Source: Streptomyces sp. JJ36 (GTDB taxonomy: Bacteria > Actinomycetota > Actinomycetes > Streptomycetales > Streptomycetaceae). Taken from it: DNA of 64,000 nt. The position numbers and the translations under genes were made by a program. This document shows, one piece after another, positions 46,120-55,981 of this stretch. Below the pieces are notes generated by a model. That model was not told where the DNA came from. It made no database searches and saw nothing but the letters and a program-made list of their open reading frames with translations. Within the stretch, counting starts at the first letter, position 1; each line of letters opens with the position of its first letter. The stretch spans positions 61,655 to 125,654 of the forward strand of contig NZ_JACYHE010000010.1 in the NCBI RefSeq assembly GCF_021696945.1, in the 5' to 3' direction.

Positions 46120-46211
46120 CGACCCGCGGGGGCGGCACCGCGGGTCGCCGTGCCCGGCGCCGCCCCCGGCGCGCGGGCGCCGGCTCGCGCGTACGATCGC
46201 GCCTCTCGGGT

Positions 46212-46248
46212 ACCTGTGCCCGGCGCCACCGTGGCGCCGGGCACAGGT
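46212..46248 (+). terminator. Strong hairpin terminator after xylH
   Basis: ACCTGTGCCCGGCGCCA pairs fully with TGGCGCCGGGCACAGGT (17 bp, 3-nt loop), 92 nt after the xylH stop and ahead of dxs. Confidence 0.82.
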
Positions 46249-46381
46249 GTGTCCGGAGTCACGCCCGTGCCGCCGAACGGGTGAGCGAGAGGAGACCCTT
46301 CGGCGACCCGGGCGGCACCGGGAACATTAGACTCGTCGGATCGGCACCGATCAGGCTCAGCCCGACAGCAAGGAGGCAAGG

Positions 46382-48298
46382 GTGGCCCTGCTGACCCGCA
46401 TCACGGGACCGCGCGATCTGGACCGGCTCACCCCCGAGGAGCTCGACCAGCTCGCCGCGGAGATCCGGAGCTTCCTCATCGAGTCGGTCGCCAGGACCGG
46501 TGGTCACCTCGGTCCCAACCTCGGCGTGGTGGAGCTCACCATCGCGCTGCACCGCGTCTTCGACTCGCCGCGGGACAAGGTGCTCTTCGACACGGGCCAC
46601 CAGTGCTACGTCCACAAGATGCTGACCGGCCGTCAGGACTTCTCCCGGCTGCGCGCCAAGGGCGGCCTCTCCGGCTATCCCTCCCGCGCCGAGTCCGAAC
46701 ACGACGTCATCGAGAACTCGCACGCCTCCACCGTGCTGGGCTGGGCCGACGGCCTCGCCAAGGCCAACCAGATCCGCGGCACCGGCCACCACGTCGCCGC
46801 CGTCATCGGCGACGGCGCGCTCACCGGCGGCATGGCCTGGGAGGCGCTGAACAACATCGCCGCCGCCAAGGACCGTCCGCTGGTCATCATCGTCAACGAC
46901 AACGAGCGCTCCTACGCGCCCACCATCGGCGGCCTCGCCGACCACCTGGCCACCCTGCGCACCACCGACGGCTACGAGCGGTTCCTGGCCCGCGGCAAGG
47001 ACGTCCTCAACCGCACCCCGGTGGTCGGCAAGCCGGTCTACGACGCGCTGCACGGCGCCAAGAAGGGCCTGAAGGACCTGGTCGCGCCGCAGGGGATGTT
47101 CGAGGACCTGGGCCTGAAGTACGTGGGCCCGATCGACGGCCACGACATCGAGGCGGTGGAGTCCGCGCTCCAGCGGGCCAAACGCTTCGGCGGCCCGGTC
47201 ATCGTGCACTGCCTCACCGAGAAGGGCCGCGGCTACCAGCCGGCCCGGCAGGACGAGGCCGACCAGTTCCACGCGGTGGGCGTGATCCACCCCGACACCG
47301 GGCTGCCGGTGAAGTCCTCCGGCGCCGACTGGACGTCCGTCTTCTCCGAGGAGATGGTGCGGATCGGGCGCGAACGGGAGGACGTGGTCGCCCTCACCGC
47401 GGCCATGATGCGGCCGACCGGCCTGCACCGCTTCGCCGAGGCCTTCCCCGAGCGGGTGTTCGACGTCGGCATCGCCGAGCAGCACGCGGCCGTCTCCGCC
47501 GCCGGACTGGCGACCGGCGGCCTGCACCCGGTCTTCGCCGTCTACGCCACCTTCCTCAACCGCGCCTTCGACCAGGTGCTGATGGACGTCGCGCTGCACC
47601 GCTGCGGTGTCACCTTCGTGCTGGACCGCGCCGGGATCACCGGCTCGGACGGTGCCTCGCACAACGGCATGTGGGACATGTCCATCCTCCAGGTCGTCCC
47701 CGGGCTGCGACTCGCCGCGCCGCGCGACGCCGACCAGCTCCGCGCCCAGCTCCGGGAGGCGCTGGACGTGGACGACGCGCCGACCGTGGTGCGGTACTCG
47801 AAGGGCGCCGTGGGCCCCGCCGTGCCGGCGGTCGGCACCGTCGGCGGGATGGACGTGCTGCGCGAGCCCGCCGGGCAGGACCGCCCGGACGTGCTGCTGG
47901 TCTCCGTCGGCGCGCTGGCCCCGATGTGCCTGGAGGTCGCCGCCCTGCTGGACAAACAGGGCATCTCCACCACCGTGGTGGACCCGCGCTGGGTCAAGCC
48001 GGTCGACGAGGCGCTGGCGCCGCTCGCCGAGCGGCACCGGGTGGTGGTCACGGTGGAGGACAACAGCCGGGCGGGCGGCGTCGGTTCGGCCGTCGCTCAG
48101 GCCCTGCGGGGCGCCGGGGTGGACGTCCCGCTGCGGGACTTCGGCATCCCGGAGCGCTTCCTGGACCACGCCTCCCGGCAGGAGGTGCTGACCGAGGTCG
48201 GCCTCACCGCACCGGACATCGCCCGCCAGGTGACCGGGCTGGTCGCCCGCCTGACCGGCCGGATCGACGAGGAGGCGGCCGAAGTCGCCCGCGACTGA
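46382..48298 (+). CDS. dxs: 1-deoxy-D-xylulose-5-phosphate synthase
   Basis: Product is 638 residues, the normal Dxs size. It joins pyruvate and glyceraldehyde 3-phosphate with thiamine diphosphate, the first step of the MEP isoprenoid pathway. The conserved beginning [15 protein letters not shown] and the thiamine motif [15 protein letters not shown] are present, with [12 protein letters not shown] in the second half. The GTG at 46382 has a perfect AAGGAGG before it. It stands alone between the xyl operon terminator and a 530-nt repeat-bearing gap. Confidence 0.97.
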   Translation: MALLTRITGPRDLDRLTPEELDQLAAEIRSFLIESVARTGGHLGPNLGVVELTIALHRVFDSPRDKVLFDTGHQCYVHKMLTGRQDFSRLRAKGGLSGYPSRAESEHDVIENSHASTVLGWADGLAKANQIRGTGHHVAAVIGDGALTGGMAWEALNNIAAAKDRPLVIIVNDNERSYAPTIGGLADHLATLRTTDGYERFLARGKDVLNRTPVVGKPVYDALHGAKKGLKDLVAPQGMFEDLGLKYVGPIDGHDIEAVESALQRAKRFGGPVIVHCLTEKGRGYQPARQDEADQFHAVGVIHPDTGLPVKSSGADWTSVFSEEMVRIGREREDVVALTAAMMRPTGLHRFAEAFPERVFDVGIAEQHAAVSAAGLATGGLHPVFAVYATFLNRAFDQVLMDVALHRCGVTFVLDRAGITGSDGASHNGMWDMSILQVVPGLRLAAPRDADQLRAQLREALDVDDAPTVVRYSKGAVGPAVPAVGTVGGMDVLREPAGQDRPDVLLVSVGALAPMCLEVAALLDKQGISTTVVDPRWVKPVDEALAPLAERHRVVVTVEDNSRAGGVGSAVAQALRGAGVDVPLRDFGIPERFLDHASRQEVLTEVGLTAPDIARQVTGLVARLTGRIDEEAAEVARD

Positions 48299-48828
48299 GG
48301 GGGGTGCTGCCGCGGCCGGCAGATGACAGCCGCGGCCCGTGGTCGCCGGCGGGGTCCGTGCGGCGGTGCCCGCCGTCCGCGCGGCGGGCCCGTCCCCACG
48401 ACGTGCGCACGCCGGGCGCGGGCCGCGGCGTTGTGCACGCGGCGGCGGCCGTGCTGCGGTGCGCGGGCGGCGACGGCCGGACGGTGCGCGGCCGGTTGTG
48501 CGGCGACGGCAGCGGAACGGTGCGCGGGCGGCGGCGGTAGTGGTGCGGTGCGCGGCCGGGTGTGCGGTGGCGGTACGGACTGCGGTGTGTGCGCGGCCGG
48601 TTGTGCGGTGGCGGCAGCGTGAACGCTGCGCGGGCGGCGACGGCCGGACGAAGTCCGGCCGGGCGTGCGGCAGTGGCAGCGGTGCGGTGCTCGGGATGCC
48701 GGACGCGCCGGCCGTCCGTGGCCGGCAGGGCGGCGGCACACCGTGCGTCCGGCGCCCGCGGCCCGGCGTGCCGCCGCGGGGTGGGACCTTGGCCCGTGCG
48801 GCCCTGGTCCGGCCGATAGGTTGGGCCC
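48299..48828. other. GC-rich repeat-bearing gap after dxs
   Basis: These 530 nt contain no convincing gene. Frames exist in several phases on both strands, but all have extreme Ala/Arg/Gly/Pro composition and reflect the repeats listed at 48460-48650. The last 40 nt hold the promoter or leader of the following membrane-protein gene. Confidence 0.55.
48460..48650. repeat. Alternating GC-rich direct repeats
   Basis: Two unit types recur. Type A (TGCGCGGGCGGCGACGGCCG...) is at 48460, 48521 (degenerate) and 48627; the first and last copies are identical over 24 nt. Type B (TGCGCGGCCGGTTGTGCGG) is at 48485, 48549 (one change) and 48590. Spacing between units varies from 25 to 41 nt. Confidence 0.6.
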
Positions 48829-50355
48829 ATGCCGCCGTCCGCTGAGCCGCCGCGTGCCCGCCCCGCCGCCGCACCGCCCCGGCCGGCGGCGGGCGTACGG
48901 CGGGCGGTGCGCCCGGTGGCCGGCGGCTCCCCGGCCGACGCCGCCCGGACGCCGCACTACTGGCGGTGGCTGCTGCCCGTTCTGGTGGTGCTCGCCACGC
49001 TCACCCGGCTCCCCTCCTTCACCCGCTCCCTCTGGAACCCCGACGAGGGCTTCCTGGCCACCCAGGCACGCCAACTGGCCGAAGGGGGAGTGCTCTACGA
49101 CACCGTCGTGGACCGCAAGCCGCCGCTGCTGCCCTGGCTGTACCAGGGTGCGTTCGCGCTCTTCGGCGACGAGTCGCTGTGGCCGCTGAAGGCGGCCGCG
49201 GTCGCCGCGACGGTCGCCACCGCGCTGCTGCTGGCCTCGTTCGCCCGGCGCCGGTGGGGCGACGGGGCCGGGTGGACGGCGGGCGTGCTGGTCGTGCTGC
49301 TCTCGGTGGGGCTGAACCCGGAGGACACCCAGGCGGCCACCTTCGAGGTCTTCATGCTGCCGTGGACGGCGGCCGCGGTGTGGTGTGCGGACCGCCGCCG
49401 CTGGGCGTGGGCGGGCCTGGCGGTGGCGCTGGCGGCGCTCACCAAGCAGACCGGCGGCGCCGTGCTGGTACCGGTGCTCTTCCTGCTGTTCCGCAGCCGG
49501 GCCGGGGGGTTCGCGCTGCTGCGGCTGCTGGCCGCGTACGCGCTGCCGATCGGTGCCGTGGCCCTGGCCCTCGAGCCCGGCCGGTTCTGCTACTGGATCG
49601 CCACCGGCTCCGGCTCCTACGCCTCGGTGGCGGGCGCCGAACTCCTCGCCGCGGCCCGGGCGGCGGGCAGCACGGCCATCCTGACGGTGGCCGCCGCGCC
49701 GCTGCTGGTGGCCCTGGTGCACGTCACCCGGCGGCTGCGCCGCCCGCTCCGGGCGACGGACGTCTGGGTGTGGCTGGGTTCCTCCGGGCTGGCCGTGGCG
49801 GTGGGCTTCCAGTTCTACGGGCACTACTTCCTGCAACTCGTCCCGCCCCTGGCGCTGCTGGGCACCGCCGCCCTGACCCGGCTGCCCCCGCGCCCCGCGA
49901 CGGCGGCCCTCGGGGGGACCGCACTGCTCTGCGCCGGGTTCGTGACCTGGGGGCTCACCGCCGAACGCCCGGAGCTGGAGCACGCCCGCAAGGTCTCCGC
50001 GGCGCTCAAGCGGTACACCGGGCCGGAGGACCGGGTGCTGGTCTGGGGCATGCACCCGGAGGACTACTGGCTGGCCGACCGGGAACCCGCCTCCCGCTAC
50101 CTGACCGCGGGCTTCCTGACCAACTACAGCGGCGGCCGCGGCGGCGTACGGACCGGGCAGCGGCACGCCATGCCCGGCGCCTGGTACCACTTCCGCCGCG
50201 ACCTCGCCGCCTCGGAGCCGGAGATCGTCGTCGACGACTCGCGCGGCAAGCCCTACCGCCCGGAGCGCGTCCCGGCCCTGCGCCGGTACCTCACCGGTCA
50301 CTACGAGCGGGCCGGCACCGTGGACGGCGCGGTCTTCTGGGTGCGCCGCGACTGA
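48829..50355 (+). CDS. ArnT/PMT-like membrane glycosyltransferase-family protein
   Basis: Product is 508 residues with about ten hydrophobic segments. An early extracytoplasmic loop reads WNPDEGFLATQARQLAEGG, then DTVVDRKPPLLPWLY, the acidic-motif layout of GT-C-fold transferases that use polyprenyl-phosphate sugars. A soluble C-terminal domain of about 130 residues (PEDRVLVWGMHPEDYWLADR) ends it. The sugar and acceptor are unknown. ATG 48829 gives an Ala/Pro-rich head of about 45 residues; a start further in is possible. It converges on the NYN gene with 21 nt between stops. Confidence 0.75.
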   Translation: MPPSAEPPRARPAAAPPRPAAGVRRAVRPVAGGSPADAARTPHYWRWLLPVLVVLATLTRLPSFTRSLWNPDEGFLATQARQLAEGGVLYDTVVDRKPPLLPWLYQGAFALFGDESLWPLKAAAVAATVATALLLASFARRRWGDGAGWTAGVLVVLLSVGLNPEDTQAATFEVFMLPWTAAAVWCADRRRWAWAGLAVALAALTKQTGGAVLVPVLFLLFRSRAGGFALLRLLAAYALPIGAVALALEPGRFCYWIATGSGSYASVAGAELLAAARAAGSTAILTVAAAPLLVALVHVTRRLRRPLRATDVWVWLGSSGLAVAVGFQFYGHYFLQLVPPLALLGTAALTRLPPRPATAALGGTALLCAGFVTWGLTAERPELEHARKVSAALKRYTGPEDRVLVWGMHPEDYWLADREPASRYLTAGFLTNYSGGRGGVRTGQRHAMPGAWYHFRRDLAASEPEIVVDDSRGKPYRPERVPALRRYLTGHYERAGTVDGAVFWVRRD

Positions 50356-50376
50356 ACGGTCCCGCGCGTACGGCCG

Positions 50377-50760
50377 TCAGCCGCCCGCCTCCGGTCGGAC
50401 CGCCCGCGGCCCCGTCACCTCGGCGCCCAGCGCCCGTACCCGCTGCCGCAGGCCCCGGTCCGCGGTCACCACCACACAGGGCCGTCCGGTCGCCTCCTCG
50501 GCCACCAGCCGGACGATGCGGTCGTCGCCGCTGCCCGGCGCCGCGAGCGTACGGACCCCGGGGACCCCCGGCAGCGTACGGGCGGCGCCCTCCACGACCA
50601 GCACCACCTCGACCGGGCCGGGGTGTTCCGGCAGGCCGCTCTCCGCGTACGGCACCAGGCTGTCCCGCAGCCGTTCCGCGGCGCCCAGCCGGTCCCGCCA
50701 CCAGCCGTCCGGCACCGAGCCGATGACGTTGGCCGCGTCCACGACGAGGAGCGTTCTCAT
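50377..50760 (-). CDS. NYN/PIN-like ribonuclease-fold protein
   Basis: Product is 127 residues. It begins MRTLLVVDAANVIGSVPDGW, with D8 and N11 in the NYN active-site position, and has GSGDDRIVRLV and VVVTADRGLRQR as further acidic sites, so the metal-binding set of a PIN-like nuclease looks complete. The likely role is RNA cleavage or processing; the target is unknown. The ATG at 50758-50760 has GGGAGG 8 nt before it. A hairpin separates it from fadB on the same strand. Confidence 0.82.
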   Translation of the reverse strand: MRTLLVVDAANVIGSVPDGWWRDRLGAAERLRDSLVPYAESGLPEHPGPVEVVLVVEGAARTLPGVPGVRTLAAPGSGDDRIVRLVAEEATGRPCVVVTADRGLRQRVRALGAEVTGPRAVRPEAGG

Positions 50761-50781
50761 ACCGGAAGCCTCCCATGCGGA

Positions 50782-50815
50782 AGGGGGGTGCGCCTCCCTT
50801 GAAGCGCACCCCCCT
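50782..50815 (-). terminator. Hairpin terminator after fadB
   Basis: AGGGGGGTGCGC and GCGCACCCCCCT form a 12-bp stem with a 10-nt loop, 18 nt after the fadB stop and before the NYN gene start on the same strand. Confidence 0.75.
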
Positions 50816-50833
50816 CCCCGGTCGGGATCGTCC

Positions 50834-52987
50834 CTACGCCGGGATGCTCGCCACACCCGGCTCCAGGAACCGCTTGCCCGTGGCCCGCTCGCTCACGCCC
50901 TCCCGGTCCAGGTACGGCGTGACGCCGCCCAGGTGGAAGGGCCAGCCGGCGCCGGTGATCAGGCACAGGTCGACGTCCTGCGCCTCGGCGACCACGCCCT
51001 CGTCCAGCATCAGCCGGATCTCCTGGGCGATGGCGTCCAGCGCCCGGTCGCGCACCTGCTCCTCGGTGAGGACGGTGTCGCCCACCTGGAAGAGCGCGGC
51101 CACCTCCGGGTCGAGTTCCGGCTTGCCGGAGTCGTAGGTGTACAGGTTGCGCTTGCCCGCCTCCACGACGCGGCCCAGGTTCTCCGAGACGGCGAACCGG
51201 TCGGGGAAGGCCCGGTGCAGGGTGCCGGCCACGTGGTGCGCCACGGCGGGGCCGACCAGCTCCAGGAGCTGGATGGGCGACATCGGCAGGCCCAGCGGCG
51301 CCAGCGCGCGGTCCGCCACGTCCACCGGGGTGCCCTCGTCGATGGAGCGGAGCACCTCGCCCAGGAAGCGGGTGAGCACCCGGTTCACCACGAACGCCGG
51401 TGCGTCCTTGACCAGCACCGCGGTCTTCTTGAGCTGCTTGGCGACCGAGAAGGCGGTGGCCAGCGAGGCGTCGTCGGTCTGCTCGCCGCGCACGATCTCC
51501 AGCAGCGGCAGTACCGCCACCGGGTTGAAGAAGTGGAAGCCGACGACCCGCTCGGGGTGCTTCAGCCGCTCGGCCATCTCGCTGACGGAGAGCGAGGAGG
51601 TGTTGGTGGCCAGGATGGCGTGCTCCGGCACGACCGCCTCGACCTCGGCGAACACCTGCTGCTTGACGCCCATCTCCTCGAAGACGGCCTCGATGACGAA
51701 GTCCGCGTCCGCGAAGGCGGTGGACTTGTCCAGGGAGCCGGTGACCAGGGCCTTGAGGCGGTTCGCCGTGTCCTGGCCGATCCGCCCCTTGAGCAGCAGC
51801 TTGTCGATCTCCTCGTGGACGTAGCCGACGCCCTTGTCGACCCGCTCCTGGTCGATGTCGGTCAGCACGACCGGCACCTGGAGGCGGCGGGCGAAGAGCA
51901 GCGCGAGCTGGCCGGCCATCAGGCCGGCGCCGACCACGCCGACCTTGGTGACCGGCCGTGCCAGGGACTTGTCCGGGGCGCCCGCCGGCCGCTTGGCGCG
52001 CTTCTGCACCAGGTTGAAGGCGTAGATGCCGCTGCGCAGCTCGCCGCCCATGATGAGGTCGGCCAGCGCCTCGTCCTCCGCCTCGAACGCGGCCCGCAGG
52101 TCACCGTTCTTGGCGGCCGCCATGATGTCCAGGGCGCGGTAGGCGGCAGGGGCGGCGCCGTGCACCTTGCTGTCGGCGATCGCACGGCCGCGCTCGACGG
52201 CCTGGTCCCAGGTCTCGTCCCGGTCGATCTCCGGGCGCACCACGTCGATCTCGCCGCGCAGCACCGCGGCGGTCCACTGCAGGGACTGCTCCAGGAAGTC
52301 GGCGCCCTCGAAGAGCGCGTCGGCGATCCCCAGCTCGTGCACCTGCGGGCCCTTGAGCTGCTTGTTCTGGTTGAGCGAGTTCTCGATGACCACGCTCACC
52401 GCACGGTCCGGGCCGATGAGGTTCGGCAGCAGCGCACAGCCGCCCCAGCCCGGGACCAGGCCGAGGAAGACCTCGGGCAGCGAGAAGGCCGGCACCGCCG
52501 AGGAGACGGTGCGGTAGGTGCAGTGCAGCCCGACCTCGACGCCGCCGCCCATGGCCGCGCCGTTGTAGTAGGCGAAGGTGGGCACGGGCAGGTCGGCGAG
52601 GCGGGTGAAGACGGCGTGGCCGCCGCGCCCGATGGCCAGTCCCTCCTCGCGGCGCCGGATCTGCTCGACGCCCTTGAGATCGGCGCCCACGGCGAAGATG
52701 AAGGGCTTGCCGGTGATCCCGACGCCGACGATCTCGCCGGCCTTGGCCTCCCGCTCGACCTGGTCGATGGCGGCGTCCAGTTCGGCCAGGGACTGCGGCC
52801 CGAAGGTGGTCGGCTTGGTGTGGTCGAAGCCGTTGTCCAGGGTGATCAGCGCGAACCGGCCGCCCGCGGCGGAGGTGTCCTGGAACCAGCGCCCGGGAAG
52901 TTCGAGGTGGCGTACGTGCGCCTGGGTCACCACCTCGTCGGGAAAGATCTCGGCGGCGCCCTTGAGAAGCTCGGCGGTCGTGCTCAC
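50834..52987 (-). CDS. fadB: Fatty-acid oxidation complex alpha subunit (enoyl-CoA hydratase/3-hydroxyacyl-CoA dehydrogenase)
   Basis: Product is 717 residues. The N-terminal half is an enoyl-CoA hydratase (crotonase fold, oxyanion part NGAAMGGGVEVGL). The C-terminal half is a 3-hydroxyacyl-CoA dehydrogenase with the NAD loop VGVVGAGLMAGQLA and the later VGFHFFNPV. Together with the thiolase just upstream it carries out the middle and last steps of beta-oxidation. The GTG start at 52985-52987 overlaps the thiolase stop by 4 nt (GTGA); a much longer frame upstream reads into the thiolase gene in another phase. A hairpin follows its stop. Confidence 0.92.
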   Translation of the reverse strand: MSTTAELLKGAAEIFPDEVVTQAHVRHLELPGRWFQDTSAAGGRFALITLDNGFDHTKPTTFGPQSLAELDAAIDQVEREAKAGEIVGVGITGKPFIFAVGADLKGVEQIRRREEGLAIGRGGHAVFTRLADLPVPTFAYYNGAAMGGGVEVGLHCTYRTVSSAVPAFSLPEVFLGLVPGWGGCALLPNLIGPDRAVSVVIENSLNQNKQLKGPQVHELGIADALFEGADFLEQSLQWTAAVLRGEIDVVRPEIDRDETWDQAVERGRAIADSKVHGAAPAAYRALDIMAAAKNGDLRAAFEAEDEALADLIMGGELRSGIYAFNLVQKRAKRPAGAPDKSLARPVTKVGVVGAGLMAGQLALLFARRLQVPVVLTDIDQERVDKGVGYVHEEIDKLLLKGRIGQDTANRLKALVTGSLDKSTAFADADFVIEAVFEEMGVKQQVFAEVEAVVPEHAILATNTSSLSVSEMAERLKHPERVVGFHFFNPVAVLPLLEIVRGEQTDDASLATAFSVAKQLKKTAVLVKDAPAFVVNRVLTRFLGEVLRSIDEGTPVDVADRALAPLGLPMSPIQLLELVGPAVAHHVAGTLHRAFPDRFAVSENLGRVVEAGKRNLYTYDSGKPELDPEVAALFQVGDTVLTEEQVRDRALDAIAQEIRLMLDEGVVAEAQDVDLCLITGAGWPFHLGGVTPYLDREGVSERATGKRFLEPGVASIPA

Positions 52988-54198
52988 TTGCCCTCCCAGT
53001 GGGGGTTCTCCCAGATGACAGTGCCCCCCATGCCGAACCCGACACACATGGTGGTCAGGCCGTAGCGGACGTGGGGCTGGTCCTCGAACTGCCGTGCGAG
53101 CTGCGTCATCAGCCGCACCCCGGAGGAGGCCAGGGGGTGGCCGAAGGCGATCGCGCCGCCGTACTGGTTGACGCGCGGGTCGTCGTCGGCGATGCCGTAG
53201 TGGTCCAGCAGCGCCAGCACCTGCACGGCGAAGGCCTCGTTGATCTCGAAGAGACCGATGTCCTCGATGCCCAGGCCGGCCTTCTTCAGCGCCTTCTCGG
53301 TGGCCGGCACCGGGCCGACGCCCATCACCTCCGGCTCCACGCCGGCGAAGGCGTAGCTGACCAGGCGCATCCGCACCGGCAGGCCCAGCTCCCGCGCGGT
53401 GTCCTCGGCGGCGATGACGGAGGCGGTGGCGCCGTCGTTCAGGCCCGCGGCGTTGCCCGGCGTGACCCGGCCGTGGGTGCGGAAGGGGGTCTTCAGGCCC
53501 GCCAGGTTCTCCAGCGTGGTGCCGGGCCGCATCGGCTCGTCGGCGGTGGCCAGGCCCCAGCCGGTCTCCCCGCCCTCCTCGGAGGTGCGGCGGACGGAGA
53601 CGGGCACCAGGTCCTGCTGGATCTTGCCGTCGGCGTAGGCCTTGGCGGCCTTCTCCTGGCTGCGCACCGCGAACTCGTCGGCGCGCTGCCGGGTCAGGTG
53701 CGGGAAGCGGTCGTGCAGGTTCTCCGCGGTCATGCCCATGAACATCGCGGACTCGTCGACCAGCTTCTCCGAGACGAAGCGCGGGTTCGGGTCGACGCCC
53801 TCGCCCATGGGGTGCCGGCCCATGTGCTCGACGCCGCCGGCGACGACCACGTCGTACGCGCCGAAGGAGAGCGAGCCGGCGGTGGTGGTGACGGCGGTCA
53901 TCGCGCCCGCGCACATGCGGTCGATGGCGTAGCCGGGCACCGTCTTCGGGAGCCCGGCGAGGATCCCGGCGGTGCGGCCGATGGTCAGGCCCTGGTCGCC
54001 GATCTGGGTGGTCGCGGCGATGGCGACCTCGTCGACCCGCTCCGGCGGCAGATCGGGGTTGCGGCGCAGCAGTTCCCGGATGCACTTGACGACCATGTCG
54101 TCCGCGCGGGTCTCGTGGTAGATGCCCTTGGGGCCCGCCTTGCCGAACGGGGTTCGGACGCCGTCGACGAAGACGACGTCCCTAGCGGTACGAGGCAC
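52984..54198 (-). CDS. fadA: Acetyl-CoA acyltransferase (thiolase)
   Basis: Product is 404 residues, the usual thiolase length. The acyl-binding Cys is C96 in DRMCAGAM, the His is in FGHPLA and the second Cys in TTMCVGFGMGG, so the active site is complete. It releases acetyl-CoA in beta-oxidation, working with FadB. GTG 54196-54198 follows GGAGGAGAGCCAAC. It is the first gene of a two-gene operon. About 400 nt without genes lie upstream. Confidence 0.93.
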   Translation of the reverse strand: MPRTARDVVFVDGVRTPFGKAGPKGIYHETRADDMVVKCIRELLRRNPDLPPERVDEVAIAATTQIGDQGLTIGRTAGILAGLPKTVPGYAIDRMCAGAMTAVTTTAGSLSFGAYDVVVAGGVEHMGRHPMGEGVDPNPRFVSEKLVDESAMFMGMTAENLHDRFPHLTRQRADEFAVRSQEKAAKAYADGKIQQDLVPVSVRRTSEEGGETGWGLATADEPMRPGTTLENLAGLKTPFRTHGRVTPGNAAGLNDGATASVIAAEDTARELGLPVRMRLVSYAFAGVEPEVMGVGPVPATEKALKKAGLGIEDIGLFEINEAFAVQVLALLDHYGIADDDPRVNQYGGAIAFGHPLASSGVRLMTQLARQFEDQPHVRYGLTTMCVGFGMGGTVIWENPHWEGK

Positions 54199-54603
54199 GT
54201 TGGCTCTCCTCCAGGGTGCGGTGGTGACGCCGTACGGCGCGCTTCCCGGCACCATGCTACTGCCCGGTAACTCCGTGGCAAGGTCCGCCCTCGGCGAGGG
54301 GCGGATGTCACACGAGGACGTCCCGCCGTACGGGTTCCGGGGCGGCCGGTGCGCGCTTCCGGGGTACTTCCCCGGAGGGTTCCCCGGGGGCGGGGCCGCA
54401 TGCCCGGGCGCGGGGCGCGCCGGCCACCCGGGCGGCGTACGAGCGGAAGGGGCCGCACGAGGTGTGGTGGTCCGGCGGGTGTCCCCGCGCCGGGACGTAA
54501 GACCCGCGGGGAGAGAGTGCGGGCTCCGCACGCCCGGCGCCGGGGCCGCGCCGGTGGCCCGGCGCCGGGCCGGCCGCAGCCCGCCCTCCGGGATGCGGTG
54601 CGG
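54199..54603. other. Gap upstream of fadA and downstream of the RNase D gene
   Basis: These 405 nt are GC-rich. The part next to fadA (about 54230-54300) holds the likely fadAB promoter, but I can assign no hexamers. Frames present have biased composition and look spurious. Confidence 0.45.
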
Positions 54604-55875
54604 CTACTCCTCGGGCGGGGTGGCGGCGAGCGCCACGGTGAGCAGCGCGGCCGTCTGCCCGACCTGCCACTCCCGCGCGCCGTGGCCGCGCAGCGCCGTG
54701 GCGACCGCGGCCTCGGTCACCTCCGCCGGCGGCTCCCAGCACACCCGGCGCACCGTGTCCGGGGCCAGCAGGTTCTCCTGCGGCAGGTTCAGCTCCTCCG
54801 CCCGCGCGGTGACCGCCGCGCGGGCGGCGGCCAGCCGGGCCGCCGCGACCGGGTCCTTGTCGGCCCAGGCGCGGGGCGGCGGCGGGCCGGTCACCTGCTG
54901 GGTCTGCTGCGGCAGCTCGCCGTCGGGCAGCGCCCGGGCCCGGTCCACCGCCGCCTGCCAGTGCTCGAGCTGGCGCCGGCCCGTACGGTTGCCGAAGCCG
55001 GGCAGGGCGGCCAGTGCCCGGGCGGAGTCCGGCAGGGCCAGCGCGGCCTCGACGATCGCGGCGTCCGCCAGCACCTTCCCGGGCGAGACGTCGCGCTGCT
55101 GCGCCACCCGGTCGCGGGCGGTCCACAGCTCCCGTACCACCGCCATCTGTCGCCGCCGCCGCACCTTGTGCATGCCCGAGGTGCGCCGCCAGGGGTCCTT
55201 GCGCGGCGGCGGGGGCGGCGCCGCGGCGATCGCGGCGAACTCCTGGAGCGCCCAGTCCAGCTTGCCCTGTCTCCGCAGCTCCTCCTCCAGCGCGTCGCGC
55301 AGGTCGACCAGGAGTTCCACGTCCAGCGCCGCGTACCGCAGCCAGGGCTCGGGCAGCGGCCGGGTGGACCAGTCGACGGCGGAGTGCCCCTTCTCCAGGG
55401 CGTAGCCCAGCACCCGCTCCACCATGGGCCCCAGCCCGACCCGGGAGAAGCCCGCGAGCCGGCCGGCCAGCTCGGTGTCGAAGAGGCGGACGGGGATCAT
55501 GCCTATCTCGCGCAGGCACGGCAGGTCCTGACTGGCCGCGTGCAGCACCCACTCGGCGTCGGCGAGCGCCGCGCCGAGGGCGGAGAGGTCCGGGCAGCCG
55601 ACCGGGTCCACCAGGGCGCTGCCCGCGCCCGCGCGGCGGAGCTGGACCAGGTAGGCCCGCTGCCCGTAGCGGTAGCCGGAGGCGCGCTCGGCGTCCACCG
55701 CGACCGGGCCGGTGCCGGCGGCGAAGGCGTCGACGACCCGGGCCAGCTCCGCGGGCGACGAGGTCACGGCCGGGATGCCCTCGCGCGGCTCCAGGAGCGG
55801 GACCGGCGCCGGAGGAGAGTCCCCCGAGGGGGCCTGAGCTGCGGGTGCTGATGCGGTCTCTTGGGCGTCGGTCAC
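54604..55875 (-). CDS. RNase D-like 3'-5' exoribonuclease with HRDC domain
   Basis: Product is 423 residues. A DEDDy exonuclease domain shows D61/E63 (VAVDAERASGY), D117 (HAASQDLPCL) and Y181/D185 (YAALDVELL), all catalytic residues being present. An HRDC-type helical domain follows (RDVSPGKVLADAAIVEAA). It probably trims structured RNA ends. The GTG at 55873-55875 begins MTDAQETAS; the ribosome site is weak. It ends far from the next gene on the same strand and lies 106 nt after whiI, so read-through from whiI is possible. Confidence 0.85.
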   Translation of the reverse strand: MTDAQETASAPAAQAPSGDSPPAPVPLLEPREGIPAVTSSPAELARVVDAFAAGTGPVAVDAERASGYRYGQRAYLVQLRRAGAGSALVDPVGCPDLSALGAALADAEWVLHAASQDLPCLREIGMIPVRLFDTELAGRLAGFSRVGLGPMVERVLGYALEKGHSAVDWSTRPLPEPWLRYAALDVELLVDLRDALEEELRRQGKLDWALQEFAAIAAAPPPPPRKDPWRRTSGMHKVRRRRQMAVVRELWTARDRVAQQRDVSPGKVLADAAIVEAALALPDSARALAALPGFGNRTGRRQLEHWQAAVDRARALPDGELPQQTQQVTGPPPPRAWADKDPVAAARLAAARAAVTARAEELNLPQENLLAPDTVRRVCWEPPAEVTEAAVATALRGHGAREWQVGQTAALLTVALAATPPEE

Positions 55876-55981
55876 CCGTCAAGGGTAGCTGTGTGCACGC
55901 GGAGGGAGGCGCCCGCCGACGCAAGGTGACCTCGGCGGGCGCCTCCCGGGCCCGGTCGGCGGCCGCTGCGGGCCGCCGTGC

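Noticed and set aside
46259..48874. 871-codon minus-strand frame opposite dxs
   Set aside because: Shadow of dxs and the GC-rich repeats; no family features.
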